Shown here: piece after piece, positions 35,297 through 43,766 of the stretch | Layout: every line of letters begins with the position of its first letter | Numbering within the stretch: position 1 is the stretch's first letter | NCBI RefSeq assembly: GCF_003352045.1 | Contig: NZ_CP025815.1 | Location: 3,720,001-3,784,000 of the forward strand | Length of the DNA stretch: 64,000 nucleotides | Direction of reading: 5' to 3' | DNA from: Sulfitobacter sp. JL08 | GTDB taxonomy: Bacteria > Pseudomonadota > Alphaproteobacteria > Rhodobacterales > Rhodobacteraceae | Program-made: the position numbers and the translations under genes | The notes under the pieces: generated by a model | Databases searched by the model: none | What the model was told of the DNA's origin: nothing | Seen by the model: only the letters and a program-made list of their open reading frames with translations

Positions 35297-35629
35297 GTGA
35301 GCAGAACAGAATTCATTATTGCAACGGCGATCGTTCTTTTTGTCGCGTTCTGTATGGGCTGGTTTGCCAATTGGCTGATCCACCGGTTCACCCGCGTGAG
35401 CCAAAGCGATGTCGGTGAACTGGAAAAGATGAGTCAGGAACTGCACGAAGCCGAAGAAACCCGCGATCAGGCCATCACGTATCTGCAACAACGCGAAGCA
35501 GAACTGACCAATCAGCTAAGTCAGACCGAGGCGGAACTGCGCGCTGCAATGGATGGATTGCGTGATGCACGCCACGAAGCCGAAGAAATGCGCGGCTATA
35601 TCGAACGGATGAATGCCCCGACAGGGTAA
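35297..35629 (+). CDS. Small membrane-anchored coiled-coil protein
   Basis: 110 aa. One N-terminal transmembrane helix (about 6-28, FIIATAIVLFVAFCMGWFAN) is followed by a continuous charged coiled coil rich in Glu, Gln and Arg (about 40-100). The start is GTG at 35297, preceded by GGGACAGG. No enzymatic motif. It starts 10 bases after the OmpA-like gene and probably works with it at the envelope (inference). It ends 4 bases from the convergent moaE stop. Confidence 0.8.
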   Translation: MSRTEFIIATAIVLFVAFCMGWFANWLIHRFTRVSQSDVGELEKMSQELHEAEETRDQAITYLQQREAELTNQLSQTEAELRAAMDGLRDARHEAEEMRGYIERMNAPTG

Positions 35630-35633
35630 AGCG

Positions 35634-36077
35634 CTACCAGCGGGTCAGGGCCTTTTCGTCTTCATCTTTCGACTGCACCCAATCGGAACCTTCCGCGGTC
35701 TGTTCCTTTTTCCAGAACGGCGCACGTGATTTCAGGTAATCCATCAGGTATTCGGCGGCTTCGAACGCGTCTTTGCGGTGTCGGGCAGCGGTTGCAACCA
35801 TCATGATGATATCCCCTGCTGCCAGCGGGCCGTAGCGGTGAATGACAAGAACGTCGCCCAAAGACCATCGTTCGGCCGCGTCTTGTGCAATCTTTTGCAG
35901 CGCCCGTTCCGTCATGCCCGGGTAATGTTCGATGTCCATACCGCGCAGGCCGCCTTCGGCAGTATCGCGCACAATGCCCGAAAACGTGACAATCGCGCCC
36001 AGATCATGCCGCCCTGTCGCAAATGCGTTCAGCTCTGCACCGGCGTCAAACGGTTCTGACTGTACCCGCACCTGCAT
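35634..36077 (-). CDS. moaE: Molybdopterin synthase catalytic subunit MoaE
   Basis: 147 aa. With MoaD it converts cyclic pyranopterin monophosphate into molybdopterin. Family motifs are VTFSGIVRD, LRGMDIEHYPGMTE, VIHRYGPLAAGDIIMMVA, HRKDAFEAAEYLMDYLKSRAPFWKKE. The conserved Lys residues in the last motif are the site of contact with MoaD. Three bases separate it from the upstream moaD gene. Confidence 0.95.
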   Translation of the reverse strand: MQVRVQSEPFDAGAELNAFATGRHDLGAIVTFSGIVRDTAEGGLRGMDIEHYPGMTERALQKIAQDAAERWSLGDVLVIHRYGPLAAGDIIMMVATAARHRKDAFEAAEYLMDYLKSRAPFWKKEQTAEGSDWVQSKDEDEKALTRW

Positions 36078-36080
36078 CGT

Positions 36081-36326
36081 TTACCCACCTGTCATGGGCG
36101 GAAAAAACGCCACTTCCGAAGCGTTCCCAATCGGGGCGTCAAAATCTGCCAGTTCCTGATCCACAGCAACCCGCAAGGCGCTGAGATCAGAAAACGCCAC
36201 ATCATAGCGCCCCTCGCGCGCGCGCAGTTCATCAACCAGATCGGCCACAGTGGCCGCCTTGGTTTCAAACGTTTCCTTGGGGACGCCGATCCGTTCGCGC
36301 ACCCATGCGAAATAAAGAATATCCAT
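36081..36326 (-). CDS. moaD: Molybdopterin synthase sulfur-carrier subunit MoaD
   Basis: 81 aa, ubiquitin-like fold starting MDILYFAWVRERIGVPKE. It ends in the essential Gly-Gly (PPMTGG), which is activated by MoeB and carries the sulfur as a thiocarboxylate. The ATG overlaps the pgsA stop by one base (TGATG). The order pgsA-moaD-moaE is tight and likely one transcript. Confidence 0.95.
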   Translation of the reverse strand: MDILYFAWVRERIGVPKETFETKAATVADLVDELRAREGRYDVAFSDLSALRVAVDQELADFDAPIGNASEVAFFPPMTGG

Positions 36327-36991
36327 CAGCGTTGCTCCTTCAAATGCGGCAAGGCCTTTTTAAGATAGTCCACTCCGGTCAACAGTGTAAGCCCGGCGGC
36401 CAGCCACAAAAGCCACAGCCCAATGCGTCCTGCCCATTCCATTCCGGCAAGTTTCCAGCGCAAGCCCTGCAAATCAGCGGCTTTGCCGGACAGAATATCC
36501 TGAATCATGTTTGGCTCCATCCCCCAGACGGACATGCCCAGATAATGTTCGAATATGCCCTGCGCAAAAAGCACCGAGATCGCGATCATCTGCAGGGTGG
36601 TTTTCCATTTGGCCAGACTGGTGACTTTCAATGTGCCTGCCGTATCGCCCAGATACTCGCGCAGGCCAGAAACGAACACTTCACGAAAAAGGATCACCGT
36701 GGCAGGCAGCACAAGCCAGGGCGACATTGACGAATAGCCGACAATGACCATCAAGGCGATGACAACCATTGCCTTGTCCGCAATGGGATCCAGCATCGCT
36801 CCCAGCTTGGTTTCCTGCCGCCAGGCCCGTGCAAGATACCCGTCAAACCAGTCTGTTATTGCTGCGCTGACGAACAGGATAAGCGCAAACCAGTCTGCAT
36901 AAGGTCTTGTAAAATATAAAAACATAACCGCGATACCCGGCGCGGCCAGCAACCGCAGAACGGTCAGAATATTTGGCAAAGTCCATTTCAT
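36326..36991 (-). CDS. pgsA: CDP-diacylglycerol-glycerol-3-phosphate 3-phosphatidyltransferase
   Basis: 221 aa, inner-membrane enzyme making phosphatidylglycerol phosphate. The CDP-alcohol phosphatidyltransferase signature D-G-x2-A-R-x8-G-x3-D-x3-D is intact in DWFDGYLARAWRQETKLGAMLDPIADK (about residues 48-74), preceded by NILTVLRLLAAPGIAV. About five helices. It opens the pgsA-moaD-moaE run. Confidence 0.95.
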   Translation of the reverse strand: MKWTLPNILTVLRLLAAPGIAVMFLYFTRPYADWFALILFVSAAITDWFDGYLARAWRQETKLGAMLDPIADKAMVVIALMVIVGYSSMSPWLVLPATVILFREVFVSGLREYLGDTAGTLKVTSLAKWKTTLQMIAISVLFAQGIFEHYLGMSVWGMEPNMIQDILSGKAADLQGLRWKLAGMEWAGRIGLWLLWLAAGLTLLTGVDYLKKALPHLKEQR

Positions 36992-37098
36992 GAAAAAACC
37001 CTACATCGCCAAAGTCGCAGGGGAAAGAATGAACGCAAGGCTCAGGCGCTTTCCACACCAAAAATCGGGTGCGGTTGGCGGGCGTCGTTTGTCATCCG

Positions 37099-37962
37099 CT
37101 AAGTTGCGCTCGAACCGGCGCCAGATTTCGGACCGGTTGCGTCAAACGAAACTGACAAGATGCGTGCCTTGTAGAATGGAAAATAGTCTTCAGTTCCGAA
37201 ATGGTTTCCGCCTTCCACATATGTGGGCAACCGCACACCATCAAAATCGCGGAAACAGGACAGGGTTCCGCCAAAGGGCTGCCTGCGGAAAAGGTGTTCG
37301 GGGTTTTCATTGCTCCATCGGTCAATCACGACGTGGCTGGGGCGTCCATCGGGATCGACGGTAATTTCAACAGATTGCTCAAATCCCTGAAAATGACAGA
37401 TCGCACGCGCAATCTGATCATCAACAGGTTCCCACGTGATATCCTTACCCGGCAAAAGCGCCGCCGGAGCCCAGAATGCGCTTTCAGCGATCAGGCGGCC
37501 AAAGGCGGACAACTGATGATCGCGTGCGCGCCCGACCCGCACCACAGGCAACAGATGAAAGACCCAGAACCGTGTCCACGATGTTTCCGGAAGCAACACA
37601 TCCGACCCGCTGATCGCGCCAAATTTCAACCTCCACACCAAACCATATGGCGGCGCAAGTATCTGTCGCGCCTGCATCGGGCGGTAATCCGGCGCATCCT
37701 TGCGGCCCAATGACAATTCCCCCGTCATCGTCAGAACAGTGTTGCGGTGCAGACTTGCCCCTTCTGAAAATGTATAAAGAAAAAACCGCCGCGCGGGGTC
37801 AGGCAGGTCTTTGACGGTCTTCGGATCAAAGGCAACCGCAGCACCATTCGACAGGTCCGCAAGCCGCGTCCAGGCGTTTCGTTCAGCCAGAACATCAGAC
37901 AAACGCCAAAGCAACAATCCGCACGGGATCAGGCAAACCAGTATGATCACAACAGTCAGCAT
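37099..37962 (-). CDS. Conserved hypothetical protein (DUF6544-like)
   Basis: 287 aa. One N-terminal hydrophobic helix (about 2-20) is followed by a globular domain with the motifs KDLPDPARRFFLYTF, TGELSLGRKDAPDYRPM, and LIAESAFWAPAALLPG. It ends in an antiparallel-sheet segment RWSNENPEHLFRRQPFGGTL. The pattern fits the family recorded as DUF6544 (recognised from memory). The role is unknown. It lies between uvrC and pgsA on the same strand, with gaps of 51 and 107 bases. Confidence 0.78.
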   Translation of the reverse strand: MLTVVIILVCLIPCGLLLWRLSDVLAERNAWTRLADLSNGAAVAFDPKTVKDLPDPARRFFLYTFSEGASLHRNTVLTMTGELSLGRKDAPDYRPMQARQILAPPYGLVWRLKFGAISGSDVLLPETSWTRFWVFHLLPVVRVGRARDHQLSAFGRLIAESAFWAPAALLPGKDITWEPVDDQIARAICHFQGFEQSVEITVDPDGRPSHVVIDRWSNENPEHLFRRQPFGGTLSCFRDFDGVRLPTYVEGGNHFGTEDYFPFYKARILSVSFDATGPKSGAGSSAT

Positions 37963-37979
37963 GGACTGTTTTTACAGCG

Positions 37980-38006
37980 GCAGCTGTCATAACCCAATGA
38001 CGCTGC
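37980..38006 (-). terminator. Possible hairpin after uvrC
   Basis: GCAGCTGTCA (37980-37989) and TGACGCTGC (37998-38006) pair over nine positions with one bulged base and an 8-base loop, 7 bases past the uvrC stop. No T-tract follows on the minus strand, so it is a weak candidate terminator. Confidence 0.3.
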
Positions 38007-38013
38007 TCAAACG

Positions 38014-39891
38014 CTAGCCACGTTCATGAAAAAACCCGTAAATGGTTTCGGCCAAAGCGTCAGAAACACCATCAACCGCTTTCAGATCAGCCAGATTTGC
38101 CCGCGCAACGGCCTTGGCCGATCCGAAATGCGCCAGCAAGGCCCGTTTGCGCGTGGCGCCAACGCCCGGCACTTCGTCCAACGGCGTTGCACCAATCGCC
38201 TTTGACCGCTTTGCACGGTGGGTACCAATGGCAAACCGGTGCGCTTCGTCACGCATGCGCTGCACGTAATACAGCACCGGATCATTGTGGCGCAGGGCGA
38301 AGGGGCGCTGACCCGTACGGTAAAATTCCTCTTTACCGGCGTCGCGGTCCACCCCCTTTGCGACACCGACCATCGGAATATCCTGCACAGAATGCGCCCG
38401 CATGATCGATTGCACCGCGCTAACCTGTCCGGCACCACCATCGATCAGCAACAGATCCGGCCACATGCCTTTGCTGCGATCAGGGTCTTCCTTGATCAGG
38501 CGCTTGAACCTTCGGGTCAGAACCTCTTTCATCATGCCGAAATCATCGCCGGGGGTAAGGTCTTCTCCGCGAATGTTGAACTTGCGATACTGGTTTTTCA
38601 TGAAACCCTCCGGCCCTGCAACAATCATCGCTCCGACCGCATGTGCACCCTGAATATGGCTGTTGTCGTACACTTCGATGCGGGCCGGCGGTGCAGGCAG
38701 ATCGAACGCCTCGGCAAGGCCTTTCAATAGCTTTTTCTGGGTTGCGGTTTCAGCCATTTTGCGGCCCAGGGATTCGCGCGCGTTGCGCAACGCCCCGTCT
38801 ACCAGTTCGGCCTTTTCGCCGCGCTTGGGCACGATCAGTTCCACCTTGCGCCCCGCCTTTTCGCTTAACGCGTTCGTCATCAGATCGGGGCTTTCGATCT
38901 CGTTGGACAGGATCAGTTGGCGGGGCGGTTCCTTGCCATCGTAAAACTGGCCCAGAAACGCCTCAAGAACCTCGGCGGCATCGACATCATCGCCCACGCG
39001 CGGGTAAAAATCGCGGTTGCCCCAGTTCTGGTTGGCTCGAATGAAAAACACTTGAACACAGGCCTGCCCGTCTTCCAGATGCAGGGCGATCACATCCGCT
39101 TCGCGCACGCCACGCGGGTTGATACCTTGCGCGGTCTGCACCTGTGTCAGGGCACGGATACGATCCCGTATTGCGGCAGCGCGTTCGTATTCCATGTTTT
39201 CAGACGCTTGCGCCATCTGTGTCGCCAGCGTTTCCTGCACCTCGGTCGACTTGCCGGACAAGAACCGTTCTGCATCGCGCACGGAAGCGGCATAATCCCG
39301 TTCCGAGATATGGCCGACACATGGTGCCGAACAGCGTTTGATCTGGTACAAAAGACAGGGCCGTGTTCGCGCATCGAACACGGTATCGGTGCAATTGCGC
39401 AGCAGAAAAACCTTTTGCAGCTGGTTCAACGTCCGGTTTACCGCACCCGCGCTGGCAAAGGGGCCGTAATACGCCCCCTTCTCTTTCTTTGCGCCACGAT
39501 GCTTTTTGATCTGTGGAAACGCATGGTCCTTGGCGACCAGAATATTGGGGAAACTTTTGTCATCACGCAGCAGAACGTTGAACTTGGGCTTCAACTGTTT
39601 GATCAGGTTCTGTTCCAGCAACAACGCTTCGGTTTCGGTTTTCGTGGTCAGAAACATCATCGATGCTGTGGCGCGGATCATCCTGTCGATCCGGCTGCTA
39701 TGGCCACCGGGACGCGCATAATTCGAAACCCGGGCCCGCAGATTGCGCGCCTTACCAACATACAGCACCCGGCTGTCCGCATCGAGCATTCTGTAAACCC
39801 CTGGCGCATTGCTCAGCGACTTCAAATAGGACTGAATACAGGCATGACCGGTCACATTTGGGGCCGTCGTTTTGTTGTCAGGTTGTGTCAT
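38014..39891 (-). CDS. uvrC: Excinuclease ABC subunit C
   Basis: 625 aa, full length. UvrC makes both incisions in nucleotide excision repair. Domain order is a GIY-YIG nuclease ([28 protein letters not shown], about 32-59), a Cys-rich block including CPC-like [18 protein letters not shown], a UVR motif region, the RNase-H-like endonuclease domain ([21 protein letters not shown]), and C-terminal helix-hairpin-helix motifs ([17 protein letters not shown]). ATG at 39889-39891 is preferred to a TTG two codons earlier. No clear SOS box (GTTC-N7-GTTC type) was seen upstream. Confidence 0.95.
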   Translation of the reverse strand: MTQPDNKTTAPNVTGHACIQSYLKSLSNAPGVYRMLDADSRVLYVGKARNLRARVSNYARPGGHSSRIDRMIRATASMMFLTTKTETEALLLEQNLIKQLKPKFNVLLRDDKSFPNILVAKDHAFPQIKKHRGAKKEKGAYYGPFASAGAVNRTLNQLQKVFLLRNCTDTVFDARTRPCLLYQIKRCSAPCVGHISERDYAASVRDAERFLSGKSTEVQETLATQMAQASENMEYERAAAIRDRIRALTQVQTAQGINPRGVREADVIALHLEDGQACVQVFFIRANQNWGNRDFYPRVGDDVDAAEVLEAFLGQFYDGKEPPRQLILSNEIESPDLMTNALSEKAGRKVELIVPKRGEKAELVDGALRNARESLGRKMAETATQKKLLKGLAEAFDLPAPPARIEVYDNSHIQGAHAVGAMIVAGPEGFMKNQYRKFNIRGEDLTPGDDFGMMKEVLTRRFKRLIKEDPDRSKGMWPDLLLIDGGAGQVSAVQSIMRAHSVQDIPMVGVAKGVDRDAGKEEFYRTGQRPFALRHNDPVLYYVQRMRDEAHRFAIGTHRAKRSKAIGATPLDEVPGVGATRKRALLAHFGSAKAVARANLADLKAVDGVSDALAETIYGFFHERG

Positions 39892-40181
39892 GATCAACAG
39901 ATATGATTCTCTGGCTCTGGCTGCAATCTTGACTGGCCCACTGCAAGGCCAAAGGCATCCCCGCTTCTTGTGGATAAGTCTGATGATATCTTTCGGTGAT
40001 CCGGAAATTTTCGTTGTTTTTTGGTAGCTTCGCCGAACTGCCTAAAATTTAGGCAGCCAAATAACATACTGTTTTTACATGATATTTTTATGAACATTAA
40101 GCAAGGCGCTGAAAACAAAGGTCTTTTTGTGACATTTTTGTAAATCACTGCGCCCACGTGCAAAACTTTGCACGGGGAATA
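39892..40181. other. AT-rich intergenic region with a DnaA box and a palindrome
   Basis: A 290-base gap between uvrC and the short-chain dehydrogenase gene, visibly richer in A/T than its surroundings (runs such as TTTTTACATGATATTTTTATG around 40071-40091). It holds a perfect DnaA box, TGTGGATAA (39969-39977, complement TTATCCACA), and a 19-base palindrome at 40038-40056. The short ORFs crossing it have no coding character. It may serve as the uvrC promoter region or be a replication-linked element. Confidence 0.5.
40038..40056. promoter_or_regulatory. Perfect 19-base palindrome, probable operator
   Basis: Arms CTGCCTAAA (40038-40046) and TTTAGGCAG (40048-40056) around a single central A. 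The symmetry and lack of a T-tract favour a dimeric repressor site over a terminator. The regulator is unknown, and the site is about 147 bases upstream of uvrC. Confidence 0.5.
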
Positions 40182-40964
40182 TCACATTTCAACGCCCAGA
40201 ACGTCCGGTGTCTGCCATCCAAGATGCTGTCCGCCGTCGACACAGATCAATTGCCCCGTCACTGATCGTGCATCCAGAAGGTATCCAAGAGCGGTCGTTA
40301 TATCCCCCTCGTCCGCGCCCCGGCTCAGAACCGTCGCACGGCGTTGTGCATCAAAATGCGCCTCGCTTTGCCGTGCGCCCTTTAAGGTCGGCCCCGGCCC
40401 GATCGCGTTGACCCTGATGGCAGGGGCCAGCGCCTGCGCCGCTGTACGGGTCAGCGCCCAGAGGCCCATTTTGGCCAGCGTGTATGTCATGAAATCCGGC
40501 GTCAGCTTGCGCACCCGCTGATCAATCATGTTGACCACAAGACCGGCCGAAACCGGTTCGTTCCGTGTGTCCATCTGCGCTGCCAGGTTTTGCGCTGCCA
40601 TCGCCTGGGTCAGCACAAAGGGCGCGCGCAGATTGCTTTCCATATGTCGATCCCAGCTTGAGCGGGTCGCGGTTTCAATCGTGTCATATTCAAAGATCGA
40701 CGCATTATTGATCAGGCAGGTTACCGGCCCGCCCAGCGCATCAACCACAGAAGGCAACAGGGCCTGAACGGCGTTTTCGTCAAGCAGGTCAGCCTGTATC
40801 GCGACAGACTTGCGGCCCATCGCCAGAATTTCGTCAACAACGCATTGCGCCTCGGCTTGGGACGTTGCGTAGTGCACGGCCACATCATATCCGCGGCCCG
40901 CCATGTACAGCGCCATCGCGCGTCCCAGCCGCCTGCCTGCACCTGTTACCAAACATATCGACAT
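40182..40964 (-). CDS. Short-chain dehydrogenase/reductase, pteridine-reductase-like
   Basis: 260 aa. Rossmann NAD(P) fold with TGAGRRLGRAMALYMAGRGYDV at the N-terminus, where the TGxxxR form is typical of pteridine reductases and FolM rather than the usual TGxxxGxG. The Asn-Asn-Ala motif (LINNASIFEYD) and active-site Tyr-x3-Lys (YTLAKMG) are present, with NAIGPGPTLKG further on. The likely role is reduction of dihydro-pterins or folates (inference). It is the last gene of a minus-strand series with the cation exchanger, 24 bases downstream of it. Confidence 0.87.
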   Translation of the reverse strand: MSICLVTGAGRRLGRAMALYMAGRGYDVAVHYATSQAEAQCVVDEILAMGRKSVAIQADLLDENAVQALLPSVVDALGGPVTCLINNASIFEYDTIETATRSSWDRHMESNLRAPFVLTQAMAAQNLAAQMDTRNEPVSAGLVVNMIDQRVRKLTPDFMTYTLAKMGLWALTRTAAQALAPAIRVNAIGPGPTLKGARQSEAHFDAQRRATVLSRGADEGDITTALGYLLDARSVTGQLICVDGGQHLGWQTPDVLGVEM

Positions 40965-40987
40965 CTCGGTGCGTCCCCTTCAATCCG

Positions 40988-41932
40988 TTAGATCAACACC
41001 ACTGTCAGATAGACCAAATAAAGTGCGGTCAAGCCGATGCCCCAGGCCTTTGTGATGTCACGCCGCCAGTAGACAAACGGGATCAACATGATCGATGCCG
41101 CCAGCATGACCCAAAGATCAAAGCGAAGGAACTCCGGATCCACGCTGATCGGCCCGACAAGCGAAGCTATTCCGATGATCGCCAGCAGATTGAACATGTT
41201 CGACCCGATCACGTTGCCCAGCGCAACATCAGCCTGTCTGCGCAACGCGGCCATCACGGTGGTTGCCAGTTCGGGCAATGACGTTCCGATGGCAACCAGC
41301 GTCAGGCCGATCACGGTGTCGCTGACGCCATAGGTTTTCGCAATAACGGTTGCATTGTCCACCAGCAGATCAGCACCCAAGGGAAGACCGATCAGACCCA
41401 GAACCAGAAAAACGGCGATCTTCCACCACGGCATATCCGGATCGGCACCTTCGACATCTGCCTCGATACTGTCATTGGCTGTCTTGTGGGCCCGCGCATC
41501 GCGAAATGCATCACCCAGCACCAGCGCCAGCACCGACAGCAGAACCAAACCGCTGATCCAGTCGAAAACACCGCGAAACGCCAGCGCTATAAATATAAGC
41601 GACGAGGCGATCATAAAGCCGAATGTCTTGCGCGTGTTGCATTCGCTTGTGTGCAAGGTCGCCAACAGCGCCGGTATGCCCAGAACCAGCAACACATTCG
41701 CCGTGTTCGAGCCAACAACATTGCCCAGCGCAATGCCCGGCGCATTGTCCAGCACCGCCTGGATCGAAATCAGCAATTCCGGTGCGGATGTACCAAAGGC
41801 CACGATAGTCAGGCTGACGATCAACGCCGGCACGCCCAATCGAAGACTAAGATTCACCGCGCCCTTAACAAGCGCGTCACCGGCAAGCAGCAGGATAACA
41901 AGGCCCAGGATTACTAAAAGCCAGGCAATCAC
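40988..41932 (-). CDS. Calcium/sodium antiporter, CaCA family (YrbG-like)
   Basis: 314 aa, about ten membrane helices in two inverted halves. Both alpha-repeats that form the ion-binding centre are present: TIVAFGTSAPELLIS with NVVGSNTANVLLVLG, and LVAIGTSLPELATTV with NVIGSNMFNLLAIIG. It exchanges Ca2+ for Na+ or H+ across the inner membrane. The start is GTG at 41930-41932, 3 bases after the stop of the small zinc-ribbon gene. Confidence 0.92.
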   Translation of the reverse strand: MIAWLLVILGLVILLLAGDALVKGAVNLSLRLGVPALIVSLTIVAFGTSAPELLISIQAVLDNAPGIALGNVVGSNTANVLLVLGIPALLATLHTSECNTRKTFGFMIASSLIFIALAFRGVFDWISGLVLLSVLALVLGDAFRDARAHKTANDSIEADVEGADPDMPWWKIAVFLVLGLIGLPLGADLLVDNATVIAKTYGVSDTVIGLTLVAIGTSLPELATTVMAALRRQADVALGNVIGSNMFNLLAIIGIASLVGPISVDPEFLRFDLWVMLAASIMLIPFVYWRRDITKAWGIGLTALYLVYLTVVLI

Positions 41933-41935
41933 AGC

Positions 41936-42103
41936 TTATCCTTTTCCCTGGCCGCACGAACACGGCCCCTTGCCGATCCGGAATTTTCCACAGTGGCGGC
42001 AGCGGGCAGATGCCAGCCGTTTCTGGCCCGGCAAGGTGATTTTGCCGAACATGGCCAATACACCCATAAAGACCAGAAACAGGATGACGATCTTGAATAT
42101 CAC
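41936..42103 (-). CDS. 55-aa membrane-anchored zinc-ribbon protein
   Basis: Starts at GTG (42101-42103), one base after the upstream peptidase stop, and ends at TAA. One N-terminal transmembrane helix (about residues 2-20, IFKIVILFLVFMGVLAMFG) is followed by a basic linker and a zinc-ribbon C-R-H-C-G-x6-G-P-C-S-C-G with two CxxC-like pairs. The four cysteines should bind one Zn2+. The gene is tightly packed between an S49 peptidase and a Ca2+ exchanger. Function unknown. I recall similar short proteins in other Rhodobacterales. Confidence 0.78.
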   Translation of the reverse strand: MIFKIVILFLVFMGVLAMFGKITLPGQKRLASARCRHCGKFRIGKGPCSCGQGKG

Positions 42104-42104
42104 G

Positions 42105-42902
42105 TCACAGCCCAAACCGCGCATATTGTGCGCGTTCTTCCAGTCCGGCCAGCGCGTCCTGGGTCAGTTGCAGGCCGAATTTCTGCAGGAAGGGCTTGCG
42201 TATGCCATAACGACGAAAGCGAACCTTGTCGCCAAAACATTCTTTCATCTTGGGTTGAAGATGGCCGATGCCGTCAATCAAACCGACCTCTTGCGCCTTG
42301 TGACCCACCCATATTTCACCTGTAAACAGGTCTTTTTTCTGGTCAAGCTTGTCGCCGCGGCGGCTTTTGATATGCGCGATAAAGGTGCCGTGGATATCGT
42401 TCAGAATTTCTTTGAGCCGTGTCACATCTTCCGGTTTTTCCGGGCTGAACGGGTCGAGCATGGATTTCGACTTTCCCGCGGTATAAACGCGGCGTTCAAC
42501 GCCCTGCCGCGCCAGAAACACATGCGCCCCGAATCCCGCCGAAATCACCCCGATCGATCCGATGACCGAACTGTCGTCGGCCCATATTTCATCCGCCGCA
42601 GCAGCCAGCCAATACCCACCCGACGCGGCCACATCTTCGACAAAGGCAAAGACGGGGATGTTCTTTTCTTCCGCAAGGCGCCGGATACGCGCCCCGATCA
42701 AGGAAGACTGCACCGGTGATCCGCCGGGGGAATTGATTTCAAGCGCAACCGCATCCGGCTTGCCGCGAGAAAACGCCTTTTCGATGATCGGCGCCATGCC
42801 GGCATCGCTTAACGATCCGCGCCCCGCCATTCCAATGGCACCGGCCAACCGGATGACGGCGACCGTCGGGTGCGATTTGATAAAGGGAAGCCGTGCTCTC
42901 AT
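42105..42902 (-). CDS. S49-family serine peptidase (SohB/SppA-like)
   Basis: 265 aa. The clan SK signal-peptide-peptidase core shows INSPGGSPVQSSLIGARIRRL, the nucleophile Ser in ASGGYWLAAAADEI, IGSIGVISAGFG, and a general-base Lys candidate in AGKSKSMLDPFSPEKPE. It probably degrades leftover signal peptides or membrane-protein fragments at the inner membrane. ATG at 42900-42902 gives the family start MRARLPFIKS. A TTG further up would add 12 residues without a ribosome site. Confidence 0.92.
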   Translation of the reverse strand: MRARLPFIKSHPTVAVIRLAGAIGMAGRGSLSDAGMAPIIEKAFSRGKPDAVALEINSPGGSPVQSSLIGARIRRLAEEKNIPVFAFVEDVAASGGYWLAAAADEIWADDSSVIGSIGVISAGFGAHVFLARQGVERRVYTAGKSKSMLDPFSPEKPEDVTRLKEILNDIHGTFIAHIKSRRGDKLDQKKDLFTGEIWVGHKAQEVGLIDGIGHLQPKMKECFGDKVRFRRYGIRKPFLQKFGLQLTQDALAGLEERAQYARFGL

Positions 42903-43014
42903 GTATGCCCATGTATATTTCAGCGCAGCGACAAACAAGGCAGCGATGCAATATCGTTCTTCATCTTTTCAAAAATACTTGAAAGCAGGTCCGGTTCCGC
43001 ACGATCCCGTCCGC

Positions 43015-43761
43015 TTACTTGCGCAACCGCCATCCGGTTCTGAAAATCCAGCCGATGACAGCCAGACAAAGCAATGTGAACCCGGCAATCGCAAGCAGGC
43101 TTAACCCGATGGGAACGTCTGCGGTGCCAAAGAATGACCAGCGAAAACCCGAAATCAGGTACACGACCGGATTGAACAGCGTGATCGTCTGCCAGACCGG
43201 CGGCAGCATAGAGATCGAGTAAAACGACCCGCCAAGGAAAACCAAAGGGGTGACAATCAGCAACGGGACAAGCTGCAACTGTTCGAAATTGCCCGCCCAG
43301 ATCCCGATAATGAACCCCATCAACGAAAAGGACAGGCAGGTCAGTACCAGAAACAGGATCATCGCCAACGGATGTGCAATCTGCAGATCAATGAAAAATC
43401 CGGCCGTGACAAGAATGACCAGACCAATAAATAGCGATTTCGTCGCAGCCGCCCCGACATAGCCCATGACAATTTCCAGAAAATTCACCGGCGCCGAAAG
43501 CAATTCGTAGAACGTGCCGATGAATTTCGGAAAATAGATACCAAAGGACGCGTTTGAAATTGCCTGCGTCATCACCGACAGCATGATAAGGCCGGGAACG
43601 ATAAAGGCCCCATAGCTGATACCTTCGACCTCCTGAATACGGCTGCCGATCGCCGCCCCGAAAACCACAAAGTACAGCGATGTTGAAATCACAGGAGAAA
43701 TGAAGCTTTGCAACAGCGTGCGGAAAAAGCGCGCCATTTCGTAAAGATATATCGCTTTCAC
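43015..43761 (-). CDS. ABC-2-type transporter permease
   Basis: 248 aa with six hydrophobic helices. Family marks are [23 protein letters not shown] near the N-terminus and [23 protein letters not shown] towards the C-terminus, the layout of YadH/NodJ-type exporters. The start is GTG at 43759-43761, 5 bases after the ATPase stop. It forms an exporter with the upstream ATPase. The cargo cannot be deduced. Confidence 0.9.
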   Translation of the reverse strand: MKAIYLYEMARFFRTLLQSFISPVISTSLYFVVFGAAIGSRIQEVEGISYGAFIVPGLIMLSVMTQAISNASFGIYFPKFIGTFYELLSAPVNFLEIVMGYVGAAATKSLFIGLVILVTAGFFIDLQIAHPLAMILFLVLTCLSFSLMGFIIGIWAGNFEQLQLVPLLIVTPLVFLGGSFYSISMLPPVWQTITLFNPVVYLISGFRWSFFGTADVPIGLSLLAIAGFTLLCLAVIGWIFRTGWRLRK

Positions 43762-43766
43762 AGCCG

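Noticed and set aside
40038-40056. Palindrome as a LexA/SOS box for uvrC
   Set aside because: Alphaproteobacterial LexA sites are GTTC-N7-GTTC direct repeats. This is a perfect inverted repeat of a different sequence.
39894-40163. Minus-strand ORF of 89 aa upstream of uvrC
   Set aside because: It lies in an AT-rich gap with no ribosome site and a composition unlike neighbouring proteins. The stretch is better explained as regulatory DNA.
41355-42719. Plus-strand ORF of 454 aa across three minus-strand genes
   Set aside because: It spans the exchanger, zinc-ribbon and peptidase genes in antisense and has no start context or motif.
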